64,000 bases of DNA from Rhodococcoides corynebacterioides NBRC 14404 (GCF_001894765.1 NZ_BCWV01000001.1:124001-188000); one strand, 5' to 3'. Numbered from the stretch's first letter, positions 1 to 11,122 are shown. Notes: generated by a model from the sequence alone, not told the origin. A program made the numbers and translations.

Positions 1-154
1 GCAGGGCGAACGCGACGACGCCGCCGATCGCGACCGCCACGACGAGCAGCGCCGCGACCCATCGGCCGATCGGACGACGCGTCCGCGGCTCGCGGGCGGG
101 CTCGCGCGGCGGAATGTACTGCGGCCGGGCCGGTGGTGGGGTACTGGACGACAC
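1..154 (-). CDS. membrane protein, N-terminal part only
   Basis: A reading frame begins with GTG at the right end of this interval and runs off the left edge of the window; 51 codons are visible. The first ~30 residues are proline- and arginine-rich and presumably cytoplasmic. A hydrophobic segment rich in V, A and I follows at about residues 34-51, so this looks like a single-pass or multi-pass membrane protein. It is divergent from the DUF3151 gene. In Mycobacterium tuberculosis a similar membrane protein gene (Rv0361) lies divergent from the DUF3151 gene, which suggests conserved synteny; that match is from memory. The start is chosen for lack of a better one and has no strong ribosome-binding site. 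Confidence 0.55.
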   Translation of the reverse strand, partial: MSSSTPPPARPQYIPPREPAREPRTRRPIGRWVAALLVVAVAIGGVVAFAL

Positions 155-234
155 GCCCCGCAGCTTAACTTTCACGGTGCCGCCGGCCGTGCACGCGCGC
201 TCGTCGGCGACGGGTGTCGTGGGAGACTGCACCC

Positions 235-651
235 ATGACGTCCTTCGGAGATCTGCTCGGACCGCAGCCCACCTTGCTTCCCGGTGACGACGAAGCCGAG
301 TCGCTGTTGCTCAATCACACCGCCCCCGAGGAGGTGGCGGCCGCCCACCCGACGGCGTCGATCGCGTGGGCGTACCTCGCCGAGGCCGCGCTGGCCGACG
401 AGCGCACGATCACCGCCTACGCCTACGCCCGCACCGGGTATCACCGTGGCCTGGACCAGCTCCGTCGCAACGGGTGGAAGGGCTTCGGTCCGGTGCCCTA
501 CAGCCACGAGCCGAACCGCGGATTCCTGCGCTGTGTCGCGGTGCTCGCCCGTGCCGCGCAGGCCATCGGGGAGACCGACGAGTACGCCCGCTGCCTCGAC
601 CTGCTCGAGGATTGCGATCCGCGCGCCGCGGACGAGCTCGGCGTCGGCTAG
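235..651 (+). CDS. DUF3151 family protein
   Basis: A 138-residue soluble protein rich in acidic residues and alanine, with the compact helical pattern and the PYSHEPNRGFLRC segment typical of the actinobacterial DUF3151 family. The function is unknown. An upstream GTG in the same frame would add seven residues, but the ATG chosen here gives the family-like N-terminus MTSFGDLLG. In mycobacteria this family sits close to purA, and purA lies about 6 kb downstream here, so the neighbourhood is partly conserved. Nothing in it suggests a catalytic site. Confidence 0.8.
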   Translation: MTSFGDLLGPQPTLLPGDDEAESLLLNHTAPEEVAAAHPTASIAWAYLAEAALADERTITAYAYARTGYHRGLDQLRRNGWKGFGPVPYSHEPNRGFLRCVAVLARAAQAIGETDEYARCLDLLEDCDPRAADELGVG

Positions 652-683
652 GTCGCGCTGCCGCACATGAGACTGTCATCGCC

Positions 684-1862
684 GTGAGTCCGCTCGGCCT
701 GCGCCGGGGCGCACGGTCGCCGTTCGAGACCGCGCGGCTGCGTCGTCGTGGCCGGTCGCGGTTCCAGGCGTCCGTGGACCGGCTGAAGCTCTCCGGCCTG
801 CCGGTGATCCAGTGCGCGCTCGCGGCGGGCATCGCGTGGTTCGTGGCGACGGAGATCGTCGGGCACGTCACGCCCTTCTTCGCGCCGATCGCGGCCGTGG
901 TGTCGCTCGGGGTGTCCCTCGGCGCCCGGATGCGGCGGTCCGTCGAGCTGGTCGCGGGCGTGACCGTGGGCATCGGCGTCGGCGACGCACTGATCGCGCT
1001 CATCGGGACCGGCCCGCTGCAGATCGCGCTGGTGGTCGCGCTGGCGATGGGGACCGCGGTGTTCCTCGACAGCGGCGCGATCATCGCGATGCAGGCCGGA
1101 TCGTCGGCGGTGCTGGTGGCCACCCTGCTCCCACCCGGCGACGCCGGGGGCTACAACCGCATGGTCGACGCGTTGGTGGGCGGCCTGGTGGGTCTGGCCG
1201 TGGTCGCGGTGGTCCCGACGCATCCGGTCCGGCGCGCCCGCGGCGACGCGGCGACGGTGATCGAGACGGCGGGACGGGTGCTCGGGCTCGTTGCCGAGGG
1301 GCTGTCCGCGCAGGATCCGAAGTCCATCGAGAAGGCGCTGAAGGCGGCGCGGGCGACGCAGCCGGCGATCGACATGCTGCGGACCGACCTTCGGGGCGGC
1401 CGGGAGATCAGCCGGATCTCGCCGCTGTACTGGAACTCACGGCAGCGGCTCGCGCGGCTGGCCGCGACGGCGGATCCGTTGGACAACGCGGTGCGCAACA
1501 TCCGCGTCCTGGCCCGGCGGTCGCTGTCCCTGGTCCGGGACGACGAGATCCTGGACCCGCGGCTGGTGAGGTTGGTGGAGCAGCTGGCCGAGTCCACCGA
1601 GGTGCTGCGGCAGATGATGCTGGCGGATCCGGGCGAGCAACCGGATCAGGCCGAGGCCGCGCGGGTGCTCCGGCACGTCGCGGTGGGCGCGAAGGCGGAG
1701 TTGATGCGCGACGCCGGTCTGTCGGCGACGGTGGTGCTGGCACAGATTCGCTCGATCGTGGTCGATCTGCTGCAGGTCGCCGGGCTCTCGCGGATCTCGG
1801 CGATGGCGACGTTGCCGCCCACCGTGCCGAATCCCGCGGTCCCGCCGGAACGGCACGACTGA
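684..1862 (+). CDS. FUSC / aromatic acid exporter family membrane protein
   Basis: A 392-residue protein. Residues ~35-170 form about six hydrophobic segments separated by short loops, including GHVTPFFAPIAAVVSLGVSL and a glycine-rich stretch near VDALVGGLVGLAVVAVV. The C-terminal ~220 residues are a soluble, mostly helical domain. This is the layout of half-size FUSC proteins related to aromatic-acid and fusaric-acid exporters (family knowledge); the substrate cannot be told. GTG is taken as start because upstream codons of the open frame lie antisense-like within DUF3151 and lack membrane-protein character. It stands 32 bp downstream of DUF3151, so co-transcription is possible. Confidence 0.75.
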   Translation: MSPLGLRRGARSPFETARLRRRGRSRFQASVDRLKLSGLPVIQCALAAGIAWFVATEIVGHVTPFFAPIAAVVSLGVSLGARMRRSVELVAGVTVGIGVGDALIALIGTGPLQIALVVALAMGTAVFLDSGAIIAMQAGSSAVLVATLLPPGDAGGYNRMVDALVGGLVGLAVVAVVPTHPVRRARGDAATVIETAGRVLGLVAEGLSAQDPKSIEKALKAARATQPAIDMLRTDLRGGREISRISPLYWNSRQRLARLAATADPLDNAVRNIRVLARRSLSLVRDDEILDPRLVRLVEQLAESTEVLRQMMLADPGEQPDQAEAARVLRHVAVGAKAELMRDAGLSATVVLAQIRSIVVDLLQVAGLSRISAMATLPPTVPNPAVPPERHD

Positions 1863-1878
1863 CGGCCGTCGACTACAC

Positions 1879-1898
1879 ACATGCAGAACTGCGCATGT
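1879..1898. promoter_or_regulatory. inverted repeat at the start of the CDF exporter gene (candidate metalloregulator operator)
   Basis: Perfect 6-bp arms ACATGC and GCATGT are separated by 8 bp, just upstream of the preferred ATG of the cation exporter. ArsR/SmtB-type repressors bind imperfect palindromes of this kind at exporter promoters (family knowledge). No regulator gene is adjacent, so assignment to a regulator is inference. Confidence 0.4.
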
Positions 1899-1910
1899 AT
1901 GGTCGTCGGC

Positions 1911-2825
1911 ATGGGAGCGGGGCACGGGCACGGTCAGGTGCCGACCGGGGGCGAGGCGCCGACGCGCGGTCGACTGCGCCGCATGGGCATCGCGTGGCTC
2001 GTGCTGGTCGCGTTCTTCGCGCTCGAACTCACCGTCGGCCTGGCGATCGGCTCGCTCGGCCTGATCGCCGACGCCGGTCACATGCTCACCGACATCGTCG
2101 GGATGAGCATGGGTCTGGCGGCGCTCACCCTTGCCCAGCGGGGCTCGTCGTCCGCCGCCCGCACGTTCGGATGGCATCGCGCCGAGGTGCTCACCGCCAT
2201 CGTCAACGCCGTGCTGCTCCTCGGGGTGGCCGTGTTCATCTTCGTCGAGGCGATCCGGCGCATCGGGGATCAGCCCGATCTGCCCGGCGGCATCATGATG
2301 GCGACGGCGGCCGCCGGACTCGCCGCGAACGTCGTCGTCATGCTCCTCATCCGCGCCGACGCGAAGGACTCGCTCGCGGTCCGGGGCGCGTACCTCGAGG
2401 TCCTCGCCGACACCGTCGGCAGCGTCGGTGTCCTGATCGCGGGCGCTCTCACGCTGGTCGGGTGGTCGTGGGCGGACATCGTCGTCGGTGTGGCCATCTC
2501 CATCTGGGTGGTCCCGCGCGCGGTACGCCTCGCCGGGGCGTCACTGCGCATCCTCACCCAGGCCAGCCCGTCGTCCGTCGACGTCGTCGCCCTCGACGCC
2601 GACCTGCGCGCCCTGCCCGGTGTGGAGGACGTCCACGACCTGCACGTCTGGACTCTCACCACCGGCATGGACGTCGCCACGGTCCACCTGACCTCGCACG
2701 GGTCGAGTTCCGTGCTCCTCGCTCGGAGCAAGGAACTGCTCTCCACCTACGGCCTCGACCACGCCACCGTGCAGATCGAACCCGCGGCGCACGGCGCGGT
2801 GTGCCGAGACGAGATGACCTGGTAG
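1911..2825 (+). CDS. cation diffusion facilitator (CDF) metal exporter
   Basis: A 304-residue six-helix CDF transporter that would export Zn/Co/Cd-type divalent cations in exchange for protons at the plasma membrane. Visible features are a short His-rich N-terminus (GAGHGHGH), the TM2 metal motif ADAGHMLTD, and the C-terminal cytoplasmic domain with GVEDVHDLHVWTL. In TM5 the usual HxxxD is replaced by ExxxD (LEVLADTVGS), which alters the canonical four-residue metal site and may shift specificity. In-frame ATGs exist 30 and 12 bp upstream. I prefer the third because the first two lie on an inverted repeat that looks like an operator. Confidence 0.88.
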   Translation: MGAGHGHGQVPTGGEAPTRGRLRRMGIAWLVLVAFFALELTVGLAIGSLGLIADAGHMLTDIVGMSMGLAALTLAQRGSSSAARTFGWHRAEVLTAIVNAVLLLGVAVFIFVEAIRRIGDQPDLPGGIMMATAAAGLAANVVVMLLIRADAKDSLAVRGAYLEVLADTVGSVGVLIAGALTLVGWSWADIVVGVAISIWVVPRAVRLAGASLRILTQASPSSVDVVALDADLRALPGVEDVHDLHVWTLTTGMDVATVHLTSHGSSSVLLARSKELLSTYGLDHATVQIEPAAHGAVCRDEMTW

Positions 2826-2854
2826 TTCTGCGGCAGGACGTTCTGTGCCACGAT

Positions 2855-3025
2855 GACCGCGCAGGACCGAACCCGGCCCTGCGCCGTGCTGGTGCGGGAA
2901 ACCCGGTGCAACTCCGGGACGGTCGCGCCACCGTGAACGACGGAGCCCCTCGGCGGGCGCCGGTCGTGAGTCGGATCGCCGCCCCGGCACGCCTCCCGTC
3001 GACCTCGGACGCGTCATCCGAGAAG
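2855..3025 (+). promoter_or_regulatory. cobalamin (AdoCbl) riboswitch upstream of cbiM
   Basis: The leader contains the hallmark core GGGAAACCCGGTGCAACTCC followed by an ACGGTCGCGCCACCGTGA-like segment, then a 3' B12-box-like element GAGTCGGATCGCCGCC. A GC-rich helix closes over the region immediately before the cbiM ribosome-binding site, as expected for control of translation initiation. Binding of coenzyme B12 would shut down cobalt uptake genes downstream (established for this class). The boundaries are approximate. Confidence 0.9.
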
Positions 3026-3035
3026 GGCCCTGTTC

Positions 3036-3728
3036 ATGCATATCGCCGAAGGTTTCCTGCCGCCGGTGCACGCTGCCGTCTGGACCTGCGCCGCGGCGCC
3101 GTTCGTCGTCCACGGCGCCCGCGCCGTCGTCCATCAGGTGCGGGAGAACCCCCGTAGCCGACTCCTCCTCGGCGCCGCCGGGGCGTTCACGTTCGTCCTG
3201 TCCGCCATCAAGATGCCTTCGGTCACCGGCAGCTCGTCCCATCCCACCGGCACCGGACTGGGCGCGGTGCTGTTCCGACCTCCGGTCATGGCTTTCCTCG
3301 GGACGGTGGTCCTGCTCTTCCAGGCGTTGCTGCTGGCGCACGGGGGTCTGACGACGCTCGGCGCCAACGCGTTCTCCATGGCGGTGGTCGGGCCCTGGGT
3401 CGGCTACGGCGCGTTCGTCCTGGTCGGGCGGCTCGGCGGCGGCATCTCGCTCGCCGTGTTCTGCGCGATGACCCTGGCCGACCTGGCCACCTACTGCACG
3501 ACGAGCGTGCAGATCGCCCTGGCGTTCCCCGATCCGCAGAGCGGCATCGCCGGCGCGGTGGTGAAGTTCCTGTCGATCTTCGCGGTCACCCAGATTCCGC
3601 TCGCGATCGCGGAGGGGTTGCTCGGGGTGCTGGTCTTCCGCGTCCTGCGGTCGGTCGCAACGCCGGAACTGCGGGAGCTCGGCGTGTTCCGCTTCTTCGC
3701 TCGGAAGGAGGCCCTCGATGTCCGGTGA
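3036..3728 (+). CDS. cbiM: cobalt ECF transporter, membrane substrate-capture subunit CbiM
   Basis: A 230-residue membrane protein beginning [10 protein letters not shown]. This is the diagnostic CbiM N-terminus, in which Met1, His2 and a later His form the cobalt site. About six hydrophobic segments follow. With CbiN it captures Co2+ and passes it through the CbiQ/CbiO energy-coupling module into the cytoplasm for corrin synthesis. It is the first gene of cbiMNQO, directly behind a cobalamin riboswitch, so cobalamin should repress it. Its end overlaps cbiN by 11 bp, implying translational coupling. Confidence 0.95.
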   Translation: MHIAEGFLPPVHAAVWTCAAAPFVVHGARAVVHQVRENPRSRLLLGAAGAFTFVLSAIKMPSVTGSSSHPTGTGLGAVLFRPPVMAFLGTVVLLFQALLLAHGGLTTLGANAFSMAVVGPWVGYGAFVLVGRLGGGISLAVFCAMTLADLATYCTTSVQIALAFPDPQSGIAGAVVKFLSIFAVTQIPLAIAEGLLGVLVFRVLRSVATPELRELGVFRFFARKEALDVR

Positions 3729-4083
3729 GTCTCGGTCCGGTGAGATGCAGGCCGGATCTCGGCGCAACCGGTGGGTGAACCTGGCCCTCGTCGCGGCCAT
3801 CGTGGCGATCGTCGGCATCGCGCTGGCGATCGACTCGGGCCGCACCGTCGAGGGTGACCGCTTCGTCGGGAGCGACACCGCGGCCACCGAACGCATCGAG
3901 GCCGACCATCCGGACTACCAGCCGTGGTTCGAGTCGGTGTTCGCACCGTCGTCCGGTGAGGTGGAGTCGGGGCTGTTCGCGCTGCAGGCGGCCCTCGGCG
4001 GCATCGTGCTCGGGTACGTGATCGCCACGTTGAAGGCCCGTCGCGCCGTGGAGCGGGTGCAGGCGCCACCGGACGGTTCCTGA
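3718..4083 (+). CDS. cbiN: cobalt ECF transporter accessory subunit CbiN
   Basis: A 121-residue protein with two hydrophobic segments (about residues 21-42 and 82-103) flanking an extracytoplasmic loop that contains the CbiN signature-like stretch [20 protein letters not shown]. CbiN assists metal loading of CbiM rather than acting as a classical binding protein (family knowledge). The ~18 residues before the first membrane segment are longer than in many homologues, so an internal start at the second Met is possible. It overlaps cbiM and is followed after one base by cbiQ. Confidence 0.93.
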   Translation: MSGESRSGEMQAGSRRNRWVNLALVAAIVAIVGIALAIDSGRTVEGDRFVGSDTAATERIEADHPDYQPWFESVFAPSSGEVESGLFALQAALGGIVLGYVIATLKARRAVERVQAPPDGS

Positions 4084-4084
4084 G

Positions 4085-4834
4085 GTGCAGGGTCTCGCCG
4101 TCGACGACGCCGCCTGGGCCAGTGCGTGGCGCGGACGCGCGGTGGCCGACAAGGCGGTGCTCGCGCTCGGGCTGGTGCTGTGCGCGGCGGTGCTGCCGGC
4201 CTGGCCGGGGTCGTTGCTCGTGACGGTGGTCGCGCTGACCGCCGCCACGGCGTTCGCGCGCACCCCGTGGCCGCTGCTGCTGCGCACTCTCGCGGCGCCG
4301 GCCGCCTTCGTCGTGCTCGGCGGCGTGTCGGTGGCGATCACGGTGCGCGGCGCGCCGGACTGGGGTGTCGGCGCCACCGACGAGAGCGTGCGTCGGGCGC
4401 TCGAGGTGACCGCGCACGCCGTCGCGGGCACGTCGGCGATGATTCTGCTCGCGGTGACCACGCCGATGGTCGATCTCCTGGCGGGCCTGCGGCGAGCCCG
4501 TGTCCCGCAGGCGTGCGTCGACGTCGCGGGGTTGGTCTACCGGTTGCTGTTCGTCCTGCTGACGTCGCTGCGATCGGTCCGCCGATCCCAGGTCGCCCGG
4601 CTCGGGTACTCCACCCCGCGCCGCTCGATGCAGTCCGCCGCGCTGCTCACCGCGGCCGTGCTGACCTCGGCCTGGGATCGAGCGTCCCGGCTCGAGGACG
4701 GTCTCGCGGGTCGGGAGTTCGGGGTGGCCGATCCGGTGGATGCCGTTCCGCCGCCGCGTAGTTCGCCGAGGTTCCTGGCCGGGGCGATCGGGGTGATGGT
4801 GGTCGTCGTCGTGGTGTCGGTGGTGGTCTCGTGA
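4085..4834 (+). CDS. cbiQ: cobalt ECF transporter transmembrane coupling subunit CbiQ
   Basis: A 249-residue T-component with about five hydrophobic segments and the conserved cytoplasmic Ala-Arg-Gly-type coupling region, visible as [17 protein letters not shown] and EDGLAGREF. It couples ATP hydrolysis by CbiO to CbiM/CbiN. The start is GTG one base after the cbiN stop. The stop overlaps the GTG start of cbiO by 4 bp, so the four genes form one translationally coupled operon. The C-terminus ends in a valine-run membrane segment. Confidence 0.93.
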   Translation: MQGLAVDDAAWASAWRGRAVADKAVLALGLVLCAAVLPAWPGSLLVTVVALTAATAFARTPWPLLLRTLAAPAAFVVLGGVSVAITVRGAPDWGVGATDESVRRALEVTAHAVAGTSAMILLAVTTPMVDLLAGLRRARVPQACVDVAGLVYRLLFVLLTSLRSVRRSQVARLGYSTPRRSMQSAALLTAAVLTSAWDRASRLEDGLAGREFGVADPVDAVPPPRSSPRFLAGAIGVMVVVVVVSVVVS

Positions 4835-5667
4835 GTCATCGCTCGCTCGCGGCGCGGGCGATCACGGTCGGCTACGACGGCCGCGACGTCCTGCGCGGCG
4901 CGAACCTCGACGTCCCGGCCGGGCGTCGGACGGCGATCCTCGGCGCCAACGGGTCCGGCAAGACCACACTGCTGCGCTGCCTCGCCGGGGCCGTGCAGCC
5001 CGCGTCGGGTGCGGTGGAACTGGACGGCACCGCGTTGCGTCACACCAGGTCCGCGCTGCGCGCCCACCGTCAGGAAGTGCAACTGGTCCTGCAGGATCCG
5101 GACGATCAGCTGTTCTCCGCCGACGTCTACCGCGACGTCGCGTACGGGCCGGCCAACCTCGGTCTGCCCCTCGCGGAGGTGCGCGAGCGGGTCGAGTCCG
5201 CGCTGACGCTGCTGGGCATCGACGGGCTGAGTCGCCGCCCGGTGCACCAGCTCTCCTACGGCGAACGCAAGCGCGTCGCGACGGCCGGTGCCGTGGCCAT
5301 GCGTCCGTGCGTGCTGCTGTTGGACGAACCGACGGCGGGCCTCGATCCGCGCGCGGAGGTCGAGATGTTCGACGCCGTCGCTCGGCTCGAGAGCGCGCAC
5401 ACCACCGTCGTCCTCTCGACGCACGACGTCGCCCTCGCGCTCGACTGGGCGCACTCGGTGGCCGTGGTGGTGGACGGCACCGTGGTGCAGGGCGATCCCG
5501 TGACGGTGCTGTCGGACGCGGAGTTGTTGTCCCGGGCCCGGTTGCACGTGCCGTGGCCGTTGGCGTTGGCGGCCGAGCTGGCGGCGGACGGGGTACTGCC
5601 CCCGGACGTCCGGCCCCGCAACGCCGCCGAGCTGCGCCGCGCCCTCACCGCCGATCGTGTGCAGTAG
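4831..5667 (+). CDS. cbiO: cobalt ECF transporter ATPase CbiO
   Basis: A 278-residue ABC ATPase. Walker A is GANGSGKTT (residues 38-46), the Q-loop lies in [11 protein letters not shown], the signature is LSYGERKRV, Walker B is [11 protein letters not shown], and the switch His is in [14 protein letters not shown] is characteristic of ECF-type ATPases. It energises cobalt import through CbiMNQ. It is the last gene of the operon; the next gene on the right is on the opposite strand. Confidence 0.95.
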   Translation: MSHRSLAARAITVGYDGRDVLRGANLDVPAGRRTAILGANGSGKTTLLRCLAGAVQPASGAVELDGTALRHTRSALRAHRQEVQLVLQDPDDQLFSADVYRDVAYGPANLGLPLAEVRERVESALTLLGIDGLSRRPVHQLSYGERKRVATAGAVAMRPCVLLLDEPTAGLDPRAEVEMFDAVARLESAHTTVVLSTHDVALALDWAHSVAVVVDGTVVQGDPVTVLSDAELLSRARLHVPWPLALAAELAADGVLPPDVRPRNAAELRRALTADRVQ

Positions 5668-5700
5668 TCCGCGCTCAGCGCGGATTTCTGCACAGGATTC

Positions 5701-7922
<2,222 letters not shown>

Positions 7923-8145
7923 GCGCCCCCGGCTGAGCTCCCCCCGGCTGCGCAGCGCGGCCGGATCTGCACAGGTTGCAACGCACGCGGATCCAGGTGC
8001 GCAGCGCGCCGGACAGCGACACGGTCCGATCTGTCCCGTTCCGGCTGTGAAATCTCACGGCAGCGCGCATACTGTGGCCCAGAGTCCCGGAGAGACCGCC
8101 TTGTCGGGTTCGGCCTGGTCGGGACCGGGGTCACTGGAGGCCACC

Positions 8146-8517
8146 GTGAGCGTTGAAGGCGCCGTCAACTCGTCCGAGACCTATGCGGGTCTCGAGGTCT
8201 TCGAGTGCCAGTTCGAGCGGTTCGCTCTGGAACATCCGTGGATCGGTCGGCGGACCGGCGACCTCATGCTCGCCCCGCGCGGCGGTGGCCTGCTCGAGTT
8301 CCAGCACGCCACGGTGTTCGCGCTGCCCGACGGCGGCGCGCACGAGGTGCACGGGGAGATCCTGGCCTGGTACCTGGCGCACGGCGGTCCGAGCGGCACG
8401 CTCGGTTATCCCCTGAGCAACGAGAAGCGCACCCCCACCGGCCACGGCCGCTACAACTCGTTCGAGGGCGGAACCGTGGGCTGGCTTCCCGGTGTGGGCG
8501 CCTTCCTGATGGGCTGA
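8146..8517 (+). CDS. small LGFP-repeat protein
   Basis: A 123-residue protein that ends in a single LGFP-type repeat: GTLGYPLSNEKRT is followed by a Y/F-rich G-rich turn ending in FEGGTVGW. Such repeats occur in actinobacterial envelope proteins and often bind or sit in the cell wall. Here no signal peptide is visible, so a cytoplasmic role or non-classical location is possible. The GTG start is supported by ACTGGAGG 5 bp upstream. The 220-bp region before it (7923-8145) contains repeated CCCCGGCTG units just after purA, which could fold into a terminator, and otherwise nothing I recognise. Confidence 0.75.
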   Translation: MSVEGAVNSSETYAGLEVFECQFERFALEHPWIGRRTGDLMLAPRGGGLLEFQHATVFALPDGGAHEVHGEILAWYLAHGGPSGTLGYPLSNEKRTPTGHGRYNSFEGGTVGWLPGVGAFLMG

Positions 8518-8545
8518 GCGGCGCCGCCCCGCTACGGTGGGGCCG

Positions 8546-9988
8546 GTGGCCCGTGTGTTGGGAGCGTCGACGCTCGCTCGTGACCTGGGTCAGTGGCGCC
8601 CGACGTCGCGCAACCGGCCCGTCTACCGTGCTCTCGCCGACGGCATCCGCCTCCTGGTGAACGACGGCCGCATCCCGCTGGGCGTGGCCCTGCCCAGTGA
8701 GCGGGACCTGGCCGGCGTGCTCGCGTTGTCGCGGACGACGGTCACCAACACCTACGCCGCGTTGCGCGAGGAGGGGTACCTGCAGTCCCGTCAGGGGTCG
8801 CGCAGCACGGTGGCGCTGCCACCACGGCCGGAGAGGTGGGAGTCGGTTCCGCGGAGCGCCGGGGAGACGACCATCGACATGACCCACGCTGCCGTGACGG
8901 CCCCACCCGAGGCGGTGACCGCGGCGTATCAGGCTGCATTGCAGGCGCTTCCGGCGTACTACTCGGGCCACGGAATCGATCCCGTGGGTCTGACGGTGCT
9001 GCGCCGCGCCATCGCGCGCCGGTACGAGGAGCGCGGGGTGCCCACGGAGGTCGACCAGATCATGGTGACCTCGGGCGCGCAGCAGGCGTGGCGCCTGCTG
9101 CTCGAGGTCCTGGCGTCACCCGGGGATCGCGTGGTGGTGGACCATCCGACGTATCCCAATGCGCTGGAGGCGATTCGGCGCACCGCGGCCCGCGCGGTGC
9201 CGGTTCCGCTGCTGCCGGCGGACGCGGCACCCGGCCGGTGGGACCTCGGGTCGATGCACGACGCGATCCGGCAGACCGGCGCGTCGCTCGTCTACGTGCT
9301 CCCGGACTTCCACAACCCGACGGGTGCGGTGATGGGCCGCGAGGACCGCGCCGACCTGGTGAGCGTGACGCGCCGCGCGGGGGCGACGTTGGTGGTCGAC
9401 GAGTCCATGGCCGACCTGTGGCTCGACGCGCCGCCGCCGCCGCCGGTGGCCGCGGCGACGCACGGCCACGGTGTGGTGACGGTGGGTTCGGCGTCCAAGT
9501 CGTACTGGGGCGGACTTCGCGTGGGGTGGATCAGGGCGTCGCCGACGCTGATCTCCCGGCTCGCGACGTCTCGCGCAGCGGAGGACATCGGCACGCCGAT
9601 CATGGATCAGCTGGCGTGCGGGGAACTGATCGCGCGTCACGACGACGTCCTGACACCGCGTCGCGACGTCCTGCGTCGTCGTCGTGGTGCGTTGCTCGAC
9701 GCGGTGGGCGAGGCGCTGCCGGACTGGCGGGTCGAGTCGCCGCCGGGTGGTCTGTCGATGTGGCTGCGGATGCCGGCACCGGTGTCGACGGCGCTCGCGG
9801 CGGTGGCTCCGGCGCACGGGGTGGTGGTGGCGGCGGGGCCTCGGTTCGGGGTGGAAGGGGCGTTCGAGCACTACATGCGACTGCCGTTCACGGAGAGCAG
9901 TGACCGCATCCGGGAGGCGGTGCATCGACTGGCGTCGGCGTATCGGACGCTCGATCCCGCGGCCGGAGCGCCGCGCATGGTGCTCTGA
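8546..9988 (+). CDS. MocR-type GntR regulator with aminotransferase domain
   Basis: A 480-residue regulator. Residues ~20-90 form a GntR winged helix (LPSERDLAGVLALSRTTVTN, then EEGYLQSRQGSRS). Residues ~110-480 form a fold-type I aminotransferase domain, with the PLP-binding lysine in GSASKSYWGGLR and the ALVYVLPDFHNPTG-like aspartate/asparagine region. MocR proteins sense PLP or amino acids and control B6, GABA or neighbouring transporter genes. No obvious target gene is adjacent here. A second GTG 9 bp upstream is possible; the one chosen gives the usual VARVLGASTLARDLG start. Confidence 0.9.
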   Translation: MARVLGASTLARDLGQWRPTSRNRPVYRALADGIRLLVNDGRIPLGVALPSERDLAGVLALSRTTVTNTYAALREEGYLQSRQGSRSTVALPPRPERWESVPRSAGETTIDMTHAAVTAPPEAVTAAYQAALQALPAYYSGHGIDPVGLTVLRRAIARRYEERGVPTEVDQIMVTSGAQQAWRLLLEVLASPGDRVVVDHPTYPNALEAIRRTAARAVPVPLLPADAAPGRWDLGSMHDAIRQTGASLVYVLPDFHNPTGAVMGREDRADLVSVTRRAGATLVVDESMADLWLDAPPPPPVAAATHGHGVVTVGSASKSYWGGLRVGWIRASPTLISRLATSRAAEDIGTPIMDQLACGELIARHDDVLTPRRDVLRRRRGALLDAVGEALPDWRVESPPGGLSMWLRMPAPVSTALAAVAPAHGVVVAAGPRFGVEGAFEHYMRLPFTESSDRIREAVHRLASAYRTLDPAAGAPRMVL

Positions 9989-10016
9989 TCGAGCCGTTTC
10001 GAGAACGGCGGGTGGG

Positions 10017-10175
10017 TCAGGCGGAGCGATGTGGGACGTCCTCGACGATCATGAGGTCCCAATCGCGGTCCGAGCCCAGTTCTTCCTGGTCCGCGCGCCG
10101 CACGGAGCGCCCGAGCGCGGCGGCGACAGCCGCGCCCAGCACCACCCAGGCGCCGAGGACTATCAGAAGGACCAT
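10017..10175 (-). CDS. small single-pass membrane protein
   Basis: A 52-residue protein. Residues 1-22 are a hydrophobic helix (V, L, A, G) followed by GRSVRRADQEE and an acidic tail, so it is probably anchored with the tail in the cytoplasm. It resembles the 65-residue protein at 56883-57080 in size, topology and the helix-end motif G-x-x-(V/I)RRAD, which supports both being real genes. There is no strong ribosome-binding site; a GTG one codon upstream is an alternative start. It is convergent with the MocR gene. Function unknown. Confidence 0.6.
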   Translation of the reverse strand: MVLLIVLGAWVVLGAAVAAALGRSVRRADQEELGSDRDWDLMIVEDVPHRSA

Positions 10176-10321
10176 CACACGATCGTTTGTAGCACCGCTT
10201 GCTGAATAAATGCTGACAATGCGCGCGTTCGTGTCGAATTCGGCGCCTCGATTCACCCTTTGTCTCGAAAAGAGAACGGCGTGGACGCATTTCCATACCA
10301 CACGGTCGCCATCCTGCCGGT

Positions 10322-10347
10322 GTTTGCCCGGCGACGACGGCGGGTAT
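10322..10347 (+). promoter_or_regulatory. SigF/SigB-type stress promoter (GTTT-N16-GGGTAT)
   Basis: The sequence shows GTTT, exactly 16 bp, then GGGTAT, which matches the consensus of actinobacterial SigF/SigB general-stress promoters. Transcription would begin about 7 bp after the -10 box, only a few bases before the ATG of the DUF3072 gene, giving a nearly leaderless mRNA. Confidence 0.75.
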
Positions 10348-10356
10348 GTCGAACGT

Positions 10357-10581
10357 ATGAGCGAGAACACGCAGAACGACACCACACCGGTCGAGCAGAA
10401 CGCGGAGAAGGACCCGTCGGACTGGGTCACCGGGGACGAGCCGATCACCGGGGCGCAGCGCAGCTACCTCGAGACGCTCGCCCAGGAAGCCGGAGAGACG
10501 GTGCCTGACGGGCTGACCAAGGCGGAGGCGTCGCGGAAGATCGACGAGTTCCAGAACGAGACCGGACGCGGACAGTCCTGA
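10357..10581 (+). CDS. DUF3072 family small acidic protein
   Basis: A 74-residue hydrophilic acidic protein with the family block DPSDWVTGDEPITGAQRSYL followed by a helix containing LTKAEASRKIDELQ-like residues (here KIDEFQNE). DUF3072 proteins are small, often stress-induced actinobacterial proteins with no established biochemical role. The ATG is preferred over upstream in-frame codons because the SigF/SigB-type promoter ends only 9 bp before it. That promoter implies induction in stationary phase or stress. Confidence 0.85.
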   Translation: MSENTQNDTTPVEQNAEKDPSDWVTGDEPITGAQRSYLETLAQEAGETVPDGLTKAEASRKIDEFQNETGRGQS

Positions 10582-10606
10582 TCGCCCCGCCCGCGCGGGT
10601 GGCTGA

Positions 10607-10993
10607 TCAGCCGCCTGCGCAGGCGGTGCGCCGGTCGTACTCCGCGCGGGCGGTCATCACCTCGTCGATGCGGTGTTCGACCACGCCGATGAGGGCGACC
10701 AGAGGGGCGGCGGTGGCCCGACCCAGATCGGTCAGGGTGTATTCGACGGCCGGGGGGATCTGCGTCAGCACGGTTCGGGCGACCAGCCCGTCACGTTCGA
10801 GGCGCTGCAGCGTCTGCGCCAGCATGCGTTCACTGACTCCGTCCACCCGGCGACGCAGTTCGCCGAAGCGGTGCGGACCGTCGTGCAGCGCGGCGAGGGC
10901 GAGCACGCCCCACCGGCTGGTGATGTCCTGCATCGTCTCGCGCGACGGACATCGGCGCGAGAACACGTCGACGGCGTACTGGGGGTCGGTCAC
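10607..10993 (-). CDS. HxlR family transcriptional regulator
   Basis: A 128-residue winged-helix regulator of the HxlR/MarR type. The N-terminal cysteine lies in SRRCPSRETM, then the WGVLALAALHDGPHRFGELR helix region, VSERMLAQTLQRLERDGL as recognition helix, and the beta-wing VEYTLTDLG. Family members such as HypR and QorR sense aldehydes, quinones or disulfide stress through that cysteine. It is divergent from a QorB-like oxidoreductase with a 129-bp shared intergenic region, the usual arrangement for a regulator and its target. GTG start. Confidence 0.9.
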   Translation of the reverse strand: MTDPQYAVDVFSRRCPSRETMQDITSRWGVLALAALHDGPHRFGELRRRVDGVSERMLAQTLQRLERDGLVARTVLTQIPPAVEYTLTDLGRATAAPLVALIGVVEHRIDEVMTARAEYDRRTACAGG

Positions 10994-11046
10994 CCCGCCA
11001 GCGTACGCCCACCGCTGACGATCGAGCCCGTACTGACGTTCCTGTT

Positions 11047-11070
11047 TGCACCACACGAAAAGTAAGTGCA
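11047..11070. promoter_or_regulatory. candidate HxlR operator in divergent intergenic region
   Basis: Inverted arms TGCAC and GTGCA are separated by 14 bp, inside an AT-richer patch between the HxlR gene and the QorB-like gene. The spacing fits a dimer binding two major-groove half-sites. The arms are only 5 bp, so this is tentative. Confidence 0.35.
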
Positions 11071-11122
11071 CACTGGTCGGCGGCAGGGCGCTCGGCCCTG
11101 TCGCTACGAGCAGGGAGCGATC

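Noticed and set aside
812..3157. Very long arginine-rich open frame across FUSC, CDF and riboswitch region
   Set aside because: It runs through three well-supported features in another frame and has the R/G/A-rich composition of a high-GC shadow frame.
2541..3896. Long minus-strand frame opposite cbiM and CDF
   Set aside because: Low-complexity shadow of high-GC codon third positions; no domain or start context.
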